Assembly (NCBI RefSeq): GCF_018274385.1
Contig: NZ_JAAFYZ010000016.1
Coordinates: forward strand, 19,673 to 83,672
DNA: 64,000 nucleotides
Origin: Catenulispora pinistramenti
Lineage (GTDB): Bacteria > Actinomycetota > Actinomycetes > Streptomycetales > Catenulisporaceae
Direction: 5' to 3'
Translations under genes and position numbers: made by a program
Part shown: piece after piece, positions 7,747-15,790 of the stretch
How positions within the stretch are numbered: the first letter of the stretch is position 1
Layout: every line of letters starts with the position of its first letter
The notes under the pieces: model-generated
What the model was told of the DNA's origin: nothing
The model's input: only the letters and a program-made list of their open reading frames with translations
The model's database searches: none

Positions 7747-8409
7747 TCAACGCGGGCTGCGCCGGCTCCGGTAGGCCGCGACGCTGGCCCGGTGCGCGCA
7801 GGTTCGGGTGCAGTACTGCTTCGAGCCGTTGCGTGAGAGGTCCGCGAAAGTGGCCCGGCAGGCCGGCCCGGCACATACGCCGAGACGAGACGGACCGAGC
7901 GTGGCGATCACGGAGGCCAGCGCGCTGAGCGTGGTCGCGGCAAGGTGCGTCGAGCAGCGGTCGGTGTCGGAGGTGACCTCGGTCCACCAGCGGTCGTGAT
8001 CGTGGCGCAGCTCCGGGGTGGCGCGACTGCTCCGCAGACCGCCGTTGATCAGGGCCGCAGCTCCGACCGCGTCGGTGCTCGCTTGCTCGAGCACGGCACG
8101 AACCGTCTCACGCAACGCGCGAACCTCCACCAGGTCGGCGCCGGTGAGAGGCTGCCGCACACCGGCCCATCGGTCTGCGGCCGAGCTCGCAGGCTCAGCC
8201 GGTCCAGCCGGTCCAGCCGATCCAGCCGATCCAGCCGGGAAATGCTCATCGAGGAAGTCCCGGAGCTGCTCCACGGTCTCGAGCGCGTCCTCTCCCTTGA
8301 TCGGCCTCAAGGTGTTGGCAAGATCGACGGCCGTCTGGACCGCCGAGGGGTCGTTACACGCATTGAGCATTTGACGTGTCTCCTCGCTGACTCCTAGTGT
8401 GACACCCAT
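7747..8409 (-). CDS. CGNR zinc-finger protein (ABATE-domain regulator)
   Basis: Probable DNA-binding regulator. The C-terminal 45 residues carry the CGNR finger: CAGPACRATFADLSRNGSKQ, then YCTRTCAHRASVAAYRSRR, with four cysteines. The N-terminal half is a helical stress-sensing ABATE-type domain. Between them lies a tripeptide repeat (GSAGSAGPAGPAEP) encoded by imperfect 9-base repeats at 8197-8240, likely a variable linker. ATG 8409 is preferred; an ATG at 8421 would abut the start of the divergent MFS gene at 8422. The back-to-back position suggests that it controls the exporter. Confidence 0.85.
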   Translation of the reverse strand: MGVTLGVSEETRQMLNACNDPSAVQTAVDLANTLRPIKGEDALETVEQLRDFLDEHFPAGSAGSAGPAGPAEPASSAADRWAGVRQPLTGADLVEVRALRETVRAVLEQASTDAVGAAALINGGLRSSRATPELRHDHDRWWTEVTSDTDRCSTHLAATTLSALASVIATLGPSRLGVCAGPACRATFADLSRNGSKQYCTRTCAHRASVAAYRSRRSPR

Positions 8410-8421
8410 AGAGCAAGTCAC

Positions 8422-9855
8422 ATGTCACAGCATACCGGGGAGGAGATGCCGATGCTGCAGACGATCCCGTCTGGAACGACGCTCAGCGGCGGATCGAACG
8501 CCCCGAACGGGCGCCGGCTGGGGCTGGCCCTGGGAATGCTCGTGCTGCCACAGTACGTAGCACTGGGAGCGCCGTCGGTGGCGCTGCCGACCATCGGCCG
8601 CGCGCTCGCGGTGCCGTTCGGGGCCACCGCCTGGATCCTTGCCGCCTGGTCGCTGACCTCCGCGCTCGCGATGCCGGTCGCGGGCCGGCTGATAGCGCGG
8701 TGGAGCCCCTTCCGAGTACTCGTCGCCGGGGTCGTAGTACTCGCCGCGGGCTCGGCGCTCGCGGGAGCCGGCCCGACGCTGCCAGTCGTCATCGTCGGTC
8801 GACTGATCGGCGGCGCCGGGGCGGGTGCGACCGTGATCGCTGTCTTCGCCGAGGTCACCGCCCTTCCCGGGAGAGAACGGACCCGCGCACTGGGAATCAT
8901 CGCAGCCGCCAGCGCGACGGCATCGGCGTGCGGGACCCTGGTGGGCGGGGCGGTCACCACCTGGCTGGGGTGGCGTGCCGTGCTCGCGCTCCCGGTCCTC
9001 ACCCTGCCCCTCCTGCTGGTCGCATCGGCAGGTAGGCGCACGTTCACCCGGATCGGTAGCGGTGAGCAGGACGGCGCGGCCGGGCGATTCGACTTCGTCG
9101 GCGCGGCCGTGCTGTCGGTATTCGCCGGCTCGTTGATCACGTTGCTGCAGGCACACTCGGTCGGCCTGCCCGCTCCGGTCACGCTCGTCGTGGCTGCCGC
9201 CGGCGCGCTCGCCGTCGTGGGACTGTGGTGGCTGGTGCGACGCAGGCCGGACGGGTTCGTGCCGCTGCGGGTGATCGCGGCCCGCGGCTTCGTGTCGGCC
9301 GGGCTCGTCGGCGGGACGGTCTTCGCCGGCTACTACGGGGTGCTGTTCCTCGCTCCGTCCCTGATCGAGCAGGCCACAGGCGGCGGCGCCTTGGAAGCCG
9401 GCGCGCTCCTGGTCCCGGCCGCCGCCTGCTCGGTGCTGGCCGGGCGGCTGGTCGGAGCCTTGACCGCCCGCTTCACCGGCTGGCAGGTGTCGGCCGGGCT
9501 CGCGGCACTCACCGCCGTCGGCGTGCTCGTGGTCGCGATCTTCAATGGGCCGATCCCCGTCGTGGTCGGCGCGGCGCTGACCGTGTGTGGGTTCGCCGGC
9601 GCCCAGGCCACGCTGGTGGGCCTCGCACCGGAACTGGTCGCCACGCGCGACCGCGACACCGCACAAGGCCTGCTCAACTTCATGATCTTCCTGGGCGGCG
9701 GAATCGGCCCGGCAGCCGTCGCGGGCCTGTCCGGCATCGTGTCGGCGCCGGCGGCCCTCGGCCTGCTCGCGGCACTCCCCCTGGCCGGACTCGTCCTCAG
9801 CCTGACCCGGCGCCCCGGCGCCGGCCCCGACGACACGCGTGGCAGACAGCGATGA
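8422..9855 (+). CDS. MFS transporter, DHA2-like drug exporter
   Basis: A 477-residue inner-membrane proton-coupled efflux protein. Hydrophobic helices fill the chain from residue 32 onward; the family motifs are visible, including RLIGGAGAGATVIAVFAEVT in the helix 4-5 region and GRLIARWSPFRVLVAG for motif A. The start ATG at 8422 is one base from the CGNR gene's upstream ATG; a later ATG at 8446 is also possible. Substrate is not predictable. It is divergent from the CGNR regulator and followed by an epoxide hydrolase, which may point to detoxification of a reactive compound. Confidence 0.88.
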   Translation: MSQHTGEEMPMLQTIPSGTTLSGGSNAPNGRRLGLALGMLVLPQYVALGAPSVALPTIGRALAVPFGATAWILAAWSLTSALAMPVAGRLIARWSPFRVLVAGVVVLAAGSALAGAGPTLPVVIVGRLIGGAGAGATVIAVFAEVTALPGRERTRALGIIAAASATASACGTLVGGAVTTWLGWRAVLALPVLTLPLLLVASAGRRTFTRIGSGEQDGAAGRFDFVGAAVLSVFAGSLITLLQAHSVGLPAPVTLVVAAAGALAVVGLWWLVRRRPDGFVPLRVIAARGFVSAGLVGGTVFAGYYGVLFLAPSLIEQATGGGALEAGALLVPAAACSVLAGRLVGALTARFTGWQVSAGLAALTAVGVLVVAIFNGPIPVVVGAALTVCGFAGAQATLVGLAPELVATRDRDTAQGLLNFMIFLGGGIGPAAVAGLSGIVSAPAALGLLAALPLAGLVLSLTRRPGAGPDDTRGRQR

Positions 9856-9954
9856 CGGTCCACATGTGGGAGCCGGCCGACGGCTTTACCCTGCCCTACA
9901 TCTGATCCGATCACGTCCTACCGACACGTCCTACCGAGGAAGAGAGCCCCCGCT

Positions 9955-11076
9955 ATGGTCGCCGAGCCATTTGAGGTCAGCATCACCGAAGCTGAGATCG
10001 CGGATCTCCGTGAACGGCTGCGACGGACCCGGTGGCCCGAGCCCGAGCCGGTGGACGACTGGTCGCAGGGGTTGCCCCTGGCTTATGCGCAGGAGCTTTG
10101 CCGCAGCTGGGCCGAGGACTACGACTTCGGGTTCGCCGAGCGCCTGAACGCCTTCCCGCAGTACCGCGACACAATCGACGGGCTGGGCATCCACTTCCTG
10201 CACGTCCGCTCACCGGAGCCGGACGCGTTCCCGCTGGTGCTCACGCACGGGTGGCCCGGGTCAGTGCTCGAATTCTTGGACGTCCTCGGCCCGCTGACCG
10301 ACCCGCGCGCACACGGCGGCAACCCGGCGGACGCATTCCACGTGGTCGTGCCATCGTTGCCCGGCTACGGCTGGAGCGACAAGCCGTCGACGACCGGGTG
10401 GGGCGTCAACCGTATCGCGCGCGCCTGGGACACATTGATGGTCTCGCTCGGTTACGAGCGCTACGGCGCGCAGGGCGGTGACTGGGGATCGGCGGTGTCC
10501 GGCGCACTGGGCGAGGTGGCGCCCGACCGGGTCGCCGCCGTGCACCTGAACCTGGGCTCCGTAGCAGCGGGCACGTTCGACGACCCGACGCCCGCGGAGC
10601 TGGCGAACCTCGAGGCTGAGAAGGAGTTCCAACGCACCGGCCGGGGGTACTCAGGGCAGCAGGCAACCCGGCCGCAGACACTCGGCTACGGCCTCACCGA
10701 CTCCCCGGCAGGCCAAGCCGCCTGGATAGCCGAGAAGTTCTGGGCCTGGACGGACAACAACGGCCGCCCCGAGGACGCGGTGTCACGACAAAAGATCCTC
10801 GACGAGATCTCGGTCTACTGGTTCACCGCGTCGGCCACGTCGTCAGCACGCCTGTACTGGGAGAGCTTCGCCAACTTCCGGGACAAGGTCACCGCACCGT
10901 CCGGCCTGTCGGTCTACCCCCGCGACATAACCCGCCCATCACGGCGAGAGGCCCAACTGCGGTTCACCGACCTGCACTGGTTCGAGGAACTACCGCGAGG
11001 TGGCCACTTCGCCGCACTGGAGCAGCCGGAGTCGCTGGTCGAACAGGTACGCGGATTCTTCCGACTCTTCCGCTGA
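9955..11076 (+). CDS. Epoxide hydrolase, alpha/beta-hydrolase fold with EHN domain
   Basis: Opens epoxides to diols in the cytoplasm. The first 110 residues form the EHN lid domain (FEVSITEAEIADLRERLRRT). The oxyanion motif HGWPGS lies at 99-103, the nucleophile Asp176 in GGDWGS, and the catalytic histidine in RGGHFAALEQPE near residue 350. Length (373) matches microsomal-type bacterial epoxide hydrolases. It is co-directional with the MFS gene at 100 bases distance with an AGGAAGAGAG site before ATG 9955, so it may belong to the same transcription unit. Confidence 0.93.
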   Translation: MVAEPFEVSITEAEIADLRERLRRTRWPEPEPVDDWSQGLPLAYAQELCRSWAEDYDFGFAERLNAFPQYRDTIDGLGIHFLHVRSPEPDAFPLVLTHGWPGSVLEFLDVLGPLTDPRAHGGNPADAFHVVVPSLPGYGWSDKPSTTGWGVNRIARAWDTLMVSLGYERYGAQGGDWGSAVSGALGEVAPDRVAAVHLNLGSVAAGTFDDPTPAELANLEAEKEFQRTGRGYSGQQATRPQTLGYGLTDSPAGQAAWIAEKFWAWTDNNGRPEDAVSRQKILDEISVYWFTASATSSARLYWESFANFRDKVTAPSGLSVYPRDITRPSRREAQLRFTDLHWFEELPRGGHFAALEQPESLVEQVRGFFRLFR

Positions 11077-11094
11077 CTGATCGTGCACAAAGGA

Positions 11095-11397
11095 TCAGGC
11101 GGTTCCGGTACAGGTGCCCTCGACCGTATCTATCCAACCGCTGCCCGACGGGAGAGACGAGATGATGACCACGTTGGTACACCCGGTGTACTTCTTGTTG
11201 AGCGCGGCTTCGGCGTTGATGTAGGCAAACAGAGTGTCTGTCCCCCAGGCCGTGGCTGTGGCCGTGAACGTGGCAGGTGCGGCTGCGGATGCCGCAGGTT
11301 CGGTTACGGACGCGGACGCGGACGCAGACGCCGTACCGCTCGTCAAGCCGACCGACAGGACACCAGCTGCCGCCAATATCAATGGGCGCATTCGCAT
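11095..11397 (-). CDS. Small secreted protein of unknown function
   Basis: About 100 residues with a Sec signal peptide (MRMRPLILAAAGVLSVGLTS, cleavage near GTASASA), then an alanine/threonine-rich mature part with two cysteines (TGCTNVV and GTCTGTA) that could form one disulfide. ATG 11397 is chosen because GGAG stands six bases before it; ATG 11409 is upstream. It converges on the epoxide hydrolase with 18 bases between. No family was recognised. Confidence 0.65.
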   Translation of the reverse strand: MRMRPLILAAAGVLSVGLTSGTASASASASVTEPAASAAAPATFTATATAWGTDTLFAYINAEAALNKKYTGCTNVVIISSLPSGSGWIDTVEGTCTGTA

Positions 11398-11409
11398 GCT
11401 TTTCTCCAT

Positions 11410-11861
11410 TCACCGCTTGAAGCCGACCAGTTCGTCCAAGCGCCGAGTTACCTCCCTAGGATCGTCAGAAAGCCGCTCGCCGAAACAACTTCTGGCGGAA
11501 ACAAGCGATCGCGACGCATCGCCACGAAGGCGATAGGAACGCCAATCGGAAGCGCACCATCACCGAACGACTCATCAACCGGCTCAAGCAATAGCAAGGC
11601 ATCGCCACCCGCGATGACAAAAGCGCGACCATAAACCTGGCAGCCCCACGCCCTCGCCGCAGCTAGAAACGGACGGCGGCCGGCAGACTCCCGCGGCCCG
11701 CTTCTAGTAGGCGTTCTGGACGAAGTTCTTCACGGTGGCCTGGATGACGCCGCCGCGTACGCCCGGGACAGATCGCGGGCGCCCTTGGACAAAACCAGGT
11801 ATAGCAGTACTCTGACGATCGCCCTCGCCGCCCACCCTGTTGCTCTGAGCTGGAGGCAGCC
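11410..11861. other. Intergenic stretch with a short duplicated fragment
   Basis: About 450 bases with no supported complete gene. Bases 11704-11760 (minus strand) encode the terminus GVIQATVKNFVQNAY followed by a stop; the same segment recurs, frameshifted, at 12126-12180. The rest shows no recognisable coding pattern. Confidence 0.55.
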
Positions 11862-12122
11862 TTGATCCGTCGTCTCACCGTCGCCGCACTCCTGGGTAGC
11901 TCCATCGCTGTGCTTTCGACCGCCCCAGCTAATGCCGCGCCCGTCTGTAAAGCCGACTACGCCTGCACGGTCACCTTCTACTCAAACGGCACCCACACCA
12001 CCGTAATCGGACAGGTATACACCGACTGCGAGGGCCAACGTTCATCGTGGGGCTCCATGAGCGGCTACGAGGTGGTCACGCAATCCGAGTGCAGCGAACC
12101 GTCGACGCGCAGCACCCCGTAG
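11862..12122 (+). CDS. DUF6289-like small secreted protein
   Basis: An 86-residue exported peptide: signal sequence MIRRLTVAALLGSSIAVLST with Ala-x-Ala cleavage at ANAAP, then a compact domain with three cysteines and the VTFYSNGTHTTVIG and DCEGQRSSWG segments typical of DUF6289 peptides of actinomycetes. Translation starts at TTG 11862 behind GGAGGCAG; no ATG is available in the right place. Function is unknown. The gene is bracketed by two copies of the short VKNF-type fragment, suggesting that the copy event that made them involved this gene. Confidence 0.7.
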   Translation: MIRRLTVAALLGSSIAVLSTAPANAAPVCKADYACTVTFYSNGTHTTVIGQVYTDCEGQRSSWGSMSGYEVVTQSECSEPSTRSTP

Positions 12123-12125
12123 CAA

Positions 12126-12330
12126 TAGGCGTTCTGTGCGAAGTTCTTCACTGCCCTGGATGACGCCGCCGCCGTCGGTAGCGTTGGCGATTCCTACCTT
12201 CCATCCGCCGAGCAGTTCGGTGCGGGCCACGTCCCGCTCCAACTCGTAGAACCGGGTGTCGTCCAACGACGGGTAGTCAGCGAGGGACGGTTCGAGCGCG
12301 GTGACCGCCTCAAGCGTTGGAGCGTCCGAG
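12126..12330 (-). pseudogene. C-terminal gene remnant of unknown family, frameshifted
   Basis: The minus strand encodes DDTRFYELERDVARTELLGG, then WKVGIANATDGGGVIQ, after which a two-base loss relative to the copy at 11704-11760 shifts the frame away from VKNFxQNAY. The upstream end merges into the orphan recombinase tail at 12337. The composition is protein-like, so it probably derives from a real gene, but its family was not recognised. Confidence 0.45.
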
Positions 12331-12336
12331 CCAGCC

Positions 12337-12453
12337 TTATCCCTTGGCCTCCTGGAGTCGGTCGATAAGGTTGGCGTGGATCTCCTCCAGACGCGGCATC
12401 CGAGCTGGGCCAGCTCGAAGAAGTGGACATCTGACACAGGCTTCTCTGAACTA
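12337..12453 (-). pseudogene. Orphan recombinase 3' tail A (oldest)
   Basis: Encodes FREACVRCPLLRAGP, then RLEEIHANLIDRLQEAKG and a TAA stop; after the stop GWLG follows in the same frame, matching the EAEREGWLGEV part of the intact recombinase tail (15777-18287 gene). It begins at the same point as tails B and C (GTTCAGAGAAGC), which is the cysteine-cluster breakpoint. No recombinase body precedes it. Confidence 0.75.
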
Positions 12454-12521
12454 GATGATCCATTCCAAGGGATGCCTGCGAGGGTGTGGGGTGGGCGGCG
12501 GCCGAAGCCATCGCGAGACGG

Positions 12522-12959
12522 TCAGGCGGCGGGCTGCCGGCCCTGGTTATGAGGTGGCTGCGGGCGGTCAGGCGTGTCGGGGTCGACTTCGGGGTGCGTG
12601 AACCGCACGGGCTTGCCCAGCGACCGGGCGTAGGCGATTTCGGCTCGGGTGCTGTCTCCGATGTAGTCGCCGACTACGAGCGCCTCATCAGCGAGCCGGA
12701 TCTTCGCCCGGTGCAGATCGTCGAGTCGAACCTTCAGCGCCTCGGCCTCGACAGGATCGGACCAGAGTTCGTGCGGCGACTTCATGTCACAGCCCGGTTT
12801 GACGACAATCTTTCCGGCTTTCGTCTCCCGCAGATCGGCCTCGTTCATCTCGGTCATGAAGCGGGTGGAGCCGCAGATCACGACGATATGCGGGAGGCTC
12901 AACAGCTTCTTCGCGTCGGCGAGCTCCTCCTCGGGGGTGGGCTGTTGCGGGTATGACAC
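12522..12959 (-). CDS. Nucleoside 2-deoxyribosyltransferase-like (DUF4406-type) protein
   Basis: A 145-residue Rossmann-like protein with the signature VVICGSTRFMTEMNEADLRE, KIVVKPGCD, LHRAKIRLADEALVVGDYIG and STRAEIAYARSLGKPVRF. Relatives bind nucleotides or deoxyribonucleosides and occur in phages and mobile elements; the true substrate is unknown. The conserved glycine-serine-threonine loop and the glutamate of STRAEIAYA, the likely nucleophile in this superfamily, are present. It is read as cargo of an older recombinase element, lying between tails A and B. Confidence 0.75.
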   Translation of the reverse strand: MSYPQQPTPEEELADAKKLLSLPHIVVICGSTRFMTEMNEADLRETKAGKIVVKPGCDMKSPHELWSDPVEAEALKVRLDDLHRAKIRLADEALVVGDYIGDSTRAEIAYARSLGKPVRFTHPEVDPDTPDRPQPPHNQGRQPAA

Positions 12960-13017
12960 TGGTTTCTCCTAGTGGGTCCAAGGGGCGCCTGCGGAGACAA
13001 ACACGAGGGTGTCCAAG

Positions 13018-13593
13018 TTAGGGCTTGAAGAGACGCGCAAGGTTGGACAGCCGCGCGTGCATCTCGGCGTTGTCGTCGAAGTCGAAGCCTTCGCCCATGT
13101 CGCTCGGTCCGCGCTCGGGCTGAGAGCCGAGGAACTGGTCGTAGTCGTCGTAGAAGGAGCAGTGGTCCTCGTCGCCGTTGATCCGCTCGTAGGCGTAGGA
13201 GGCGGCGTAGTTGACCGGCTCGTTGAAGAGGGCCTCGACGAGGCCGTCGGCCGCGGCCACGATGACGTCCGGGTGGTTGGCGAGAGCGTCGGGTGAGGCG
13301 GCGGCTCGCTCGTACCAATCCTGGCCCTGGGCGATCAGGCCGGCGCGGAAGTCCATAAAGGCATCGTCGGAGCAGCCGCCACCGATCAGGTAGGCGGCAG
13401 CCCACATGTCCCACCGATAGACCGCCGAGTGGAGTTGCTCGAAAATCTGCCGGAACTCGAAGATCGTCTGGTTGGAGGTGGCGGCGAGCCGGTCGACCAG
13501 GACTGATGCGAAGGCGTCATATCGATCGTTCGCTGTCGCATCGGCGTCCGATCGCGCGCCGTCGATCAGACTCCAGAAGTCGGTGGTGTTCAC
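13018..13593 (-). CDS. DUF4240 domain protein
   Basis: A 191-residue acidic cytoplasmic protein. The N-terminus (MNTTDFWSLIDGARSDADAT) and the central LYRWDMWAAAYLIGGGCSDD-like block, here VYRWDMWAAAYLIGGGCSDD followed by AFMDFRAGLIAQGQDWY, are diagnostic of DUF4240. Function is unknown; relatives are common in actinomycetes near polymorphic toxins and mobile DNA (general knowledge). It shares strand and neighbourhood with the deoxyribosyltransferase-like gene between tails B and A. Confidence 0.85.
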   Translation of the reverse strand: MNTTDFWSLIDGARSDADATANDRYDAFASVLVDRLAATSNQTIFEFRQIFEQLHSAVYRWDMWAAAYLIGGGCSDDAFMDFRAGLIAQGQDWYERAAASPDALANHPDVIVAAADGLVEALFNEPVNYAASYAYERINGDEDHCSFYDDYDQFLGSQPERGPSDMGEGFDFDDNAEMHARLSNLARLFKP

Positions 13594-13622
13594 GGTCGCA
13601 CTCTCTCATCCGGCGCAGACGC

Positions 13623-13874
13623 CTATGCGTTGGGTGTGGTTCGCGGCATGCCGAGTTCGACGATCATCGCGTGGCGGGTGGTTGAAGTGTCGAGTTGGGC
13701 CAGTTTGTCTTCGGTGCCATCCAGGCTGACCTGCAGTCCTTCGATCTCGCCGAGCCAGCCTTCGTGTTCAGCCTCGGCAATGCGGGCGATCAGGTTGTCG
13801 CGGATCTCCTCCAGGCGGTCGCGGTGGTGCGGATCCGACCTGAGGAGTGAACATCTGACACGTGCTTCTCTGAA
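13623..13874 (-). pseudogene. Orphan recombinase 3' tail B
   Basis: Open frame encoding FREARVRCSLLRSDP, RLEEIRDNLIARIAEAEHEG, WLGEIEGLQVSLDGTEDKLA and an ending QLD...LGMPRTTPNA with TAG stop. It is homologous over its whole length to the C-terminal 90 residues of the recombinase at 15777-18287, but lacks the recombinase body and a start codon context. The first cysteine of the CVRC pair has become arginine. It begins at the same breakpoint as tails A and C. Confidence 0.85.
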
Positions 13875-14007
13875 CTTCGATTGCAGGGCATGAGTCGAGA
13901 ACATCCGACTGCGCGTTTGCGAAGATCCCGTGGTCGTCGCAGGGCCCCTGCTGGATTGGTGAGCCCTCGCCGGTAGCGTTCGACCATGGATTGCGGGTTG
14001 GGTCGTC

Positions 14008-14496
14008 GTGAATGAGCGGGAGATCGAACGGCAGGCTCGGACGAGGCGGTGGTGGGGCTGCGGGTGTTTGACGGCCTTGCTGACCGTGTTGGCCCTGCCT
14101 TTCGGACTTCTCGCCATGAGGGATCTCGGCGGGGCGCGGACTGTGACGCCGTCGTTTGCCGGGCTCGTAGGAACCTGGCGGAGCAAGGACGGTGCGACCC
14201 TCGCGCTCTCCGCCGACGGCATGTTCGTGGCCACGAACATGCCGGCTGGAAGCAATCAGCCGGACCAGGCGTTCCCTGGGACGACTGACTTGCTGGATCT
14301 ACCTCGGGGCAGTGGGACCTGGTCCGTCAGGCAAGAGAAGGAAAACACCGCTGGCGGCATCGACCTGTGGACGGCCGCGGGCGAGACGGTTCTTGAGACG
14401 AAGGGCAACCCTGAGCATCCGACCCTGTTTGCGTTCATCGGCGACCCGGACGACGCCAACGAATACGTATTCGTCAAGCAGGCCGCGAGCGGGTAG
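14008..14496 (+). CDS. Membrane-anchored small protein of unknown function
   Basis: A 162-residue protein from GTG 14008: a basic cytoplasmic start (NEREIERQARTRRWWGC), one transmembrane helix (LTALLTVLALPFGLLAM) and an outside domain with the pattern LVGTWRSKDGATLALSADGM and SGTWSV, reminiscent of lipocalin-like beta domains that begin GTW. No family was firmly recognised. It is encoded against the direction of the recombinase genes, between tails C and B, and is probably cargo of a former element. Confidence 0.65.
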   Translation: MNEREIERQARTRRWWGCGCLTALLTVLALPFGLLAMRDLGGARTVTPSFAGLVGTWRSKDGATLALSADGMFVATNMPAGSNQPDQAFPGTTDLLDLPRGSGTWSVRQEKENTAGGIDLWTAAGETVLETKGNPEHPTLFAFIGDPDDANEYVFVKQAASG

Positions 14497-14514
14497 TCGG
14501 CGCAGACGGGCATG

Positions 14515-14784
14515 TCACAGATCCTTCGCACAGGCCGGGTTCGGCACGACGATTGGCATGCCGAGCTGGACGACAGTCGTACTTCTTGTGACGAGCGCGT
14601 CGAGCTGGTCAAGCTTGTCCTCGGCTCCTGCCAGGCTGACGCGGAGCCCTTCGACTTCGCCGAGCCAGCCTTCGCGTTCCGCCTCGGCGATGCGGGCGAT
14701 GAGGTTGTCGCGGATGTCCTTGAGCCGGCCTTGTTGGGCCGGGGCCGGCCTGAGGAGCGAACATCTGACACATGCTTCTCTGAA
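14515..14784 (-). pseudogene. Orphan recombinase 3' tail C (displaced tail of the gene interrupted by the outer element)
   Basis: Encodes FREACVRCSLLRPAPAQQ, RLKDIRDNLIARIAEAEREG, WLGEVEGLRVSLAGAEDKLD and an ending LGMPIVVPNPACAKDL with TGA stop. Long stretches are nearly identical in DNA to the tail of the intact recombinase gene. Joining it at the GC dinucleotide (14774-14775) to the half-gene end at 24250 restores the continuous tail sequence CAHEHA-CVRCSLLRP. It is therefore interpreted as the severed end of an older copy. Confidence 0.88.
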
Positions 14785-14828
14785 CTACGAGGTTGATCAT
14801 GCCGGAGCGGGTCGCAGGCTCGACCGCC

Positions 14829-15320
14829 TCACATGTGACCGATCTTCAACGCCCGTGCTCGCCCTCCCTGGTTCTCCGGACGGATTCGGTCAGCCAGGCA
14901 CTGCCGGTGAGAGATGACGGTGTGGCTTCCCGGGCCATCGGTGCTGCGCGAGTCGAGGACGAGGGCGTCTCCGCCGGGGCTGACCGTGATCGGTTCGCCG
15001 CAGAAGTCGCAGCGCCACGACAGCGACTCCAGGTCGTCAGGCCGTATGCTGAGCCGCACCGGGACGGGAGAATGCCATCGATGGATCTGCTCGATCACCG
15101 CTTCGAGTTGCGAACCGATTGCGGGGAACAGCGCGAGTAGCTCGTCGTGACTGCTCGTGGTCCGGGAGAACTGCTCGATCATGTCGATGGAAGCCGACAG
15201 GCCGGCGTTTTCGTAGCCGGCGATCTCGACGAGCACGCCCCATGGGTGGTGGCTCAGGACTGTGGCCTGCACCTTCTGACCGGGCATGAGCGCCAGACTT
15301 GCTGTCTCGAACCGTTCCAT
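14829..15320 (-). CDS. S1/OB-fold-like protein with C-terminal cysteine pair
   Basis: A 163-residue protein whose first third, PGQKVQATVLSHHPWGVLVE followed by IAGYENAGLSASIDM, looks like an S1-type RNA-binding OB fold. Near residue 115 comes CDFCGEPITV and later HRQCL, a possible treble-clef zinc site. The ATG at 15320 shares its A with the stop of the upstream gene (TGATG), so the two are coupled. It is the last cargo gene of the outer element, ending 44 bases before tail C. No exact family was recognised. Confidence 0.6.
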   Translation of the reverse strand: MERFETASLALMPGQKVQATVLSHHPWGVLVEIAGYENAGLSASIDMIEQFSRTTSSHDELLALFPAIGSQLEAVIEQIHRWHSPVPVRLSIRPDDLESLSWRCDFCGEPITVSPGGDALVLDSRSTDGPGSHTVISHRQCLADRIRPENQGGRARALKIGHM

Positions 15321-15790
15321 CAACAATCCTCTTCGTTTGTGTTCGCTGCGGCGGAGCCGATCGCCGCGCTCAGAGTCCGCAGCGCGTCGTCGTATTGGTG
15401 GCGGTCGAACCGGAACGGGCCGAATGCCGTGTAGTCGCGGGTCTTGCGGTGTGGTTGCTCGAAGGAGTCCCAGGTCACGAGTTCGGCCGTGACGGTGATG
15501 CTGGTCATCAGCGGCCAGCACCCCCACTCACCGCACTCGCAGCCGAGCACGGGCGTCTTCGGGCCCATGGCGCCGGTGGACCGTCCGTGGAAGTGGTCCT
15601 CGATCGGGCCGAACCGGAAGAACTGGGGGATGAGGCCGCCGTAGGCGTTGCCTGCGGGCTTCATCCCGAAGTCGGTCTCGAACTTGTCGATCAGCTCGGT
15701 GAGCGGTGTCGCGTCGATGCGGGGGACGATCTCGAACACGTCGCGCTCACCGTGCTGCTGGTAGTCGAACCGGATCTCATTGCTGCCCAC
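15320..15790 (-). CDS. Hypothetical cargo protein with CxCGEWGCW motif
   Basis: A 156-residue protein from GTG 15790, overlapping the recombinase stop by 14 bases and coupled to the next gene by TGATG. Centre: VLGCECGEWGCWPLMTSITV, then WDSFEQPHRKTRDYTAFGPF and FDRHQYDDALRTL. I recall this CGEWGCW-plus-GPFxFDRxQY pattern from uncharacterised actinobacterial proteins, but no function. It may bind metal through its three cysteines. It is an element cargo gene in an apparent operon with the recombinases. Confidence 0.6.
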   Translation of the reverse strand: MGSNEIRFDYQQHGERDVFEIVPRIDATPLTELIDKFETDFGMKPAGNAYGGLIPQFFRFGPIEDHFHGRSTGAMGPKTPVLGCECGEWGCWPLMTSITVTAELVTWDSFEQPHRKTRDYTAFGPFRFDRHQYDDALRTLSAAIGSAAANTNEEDC

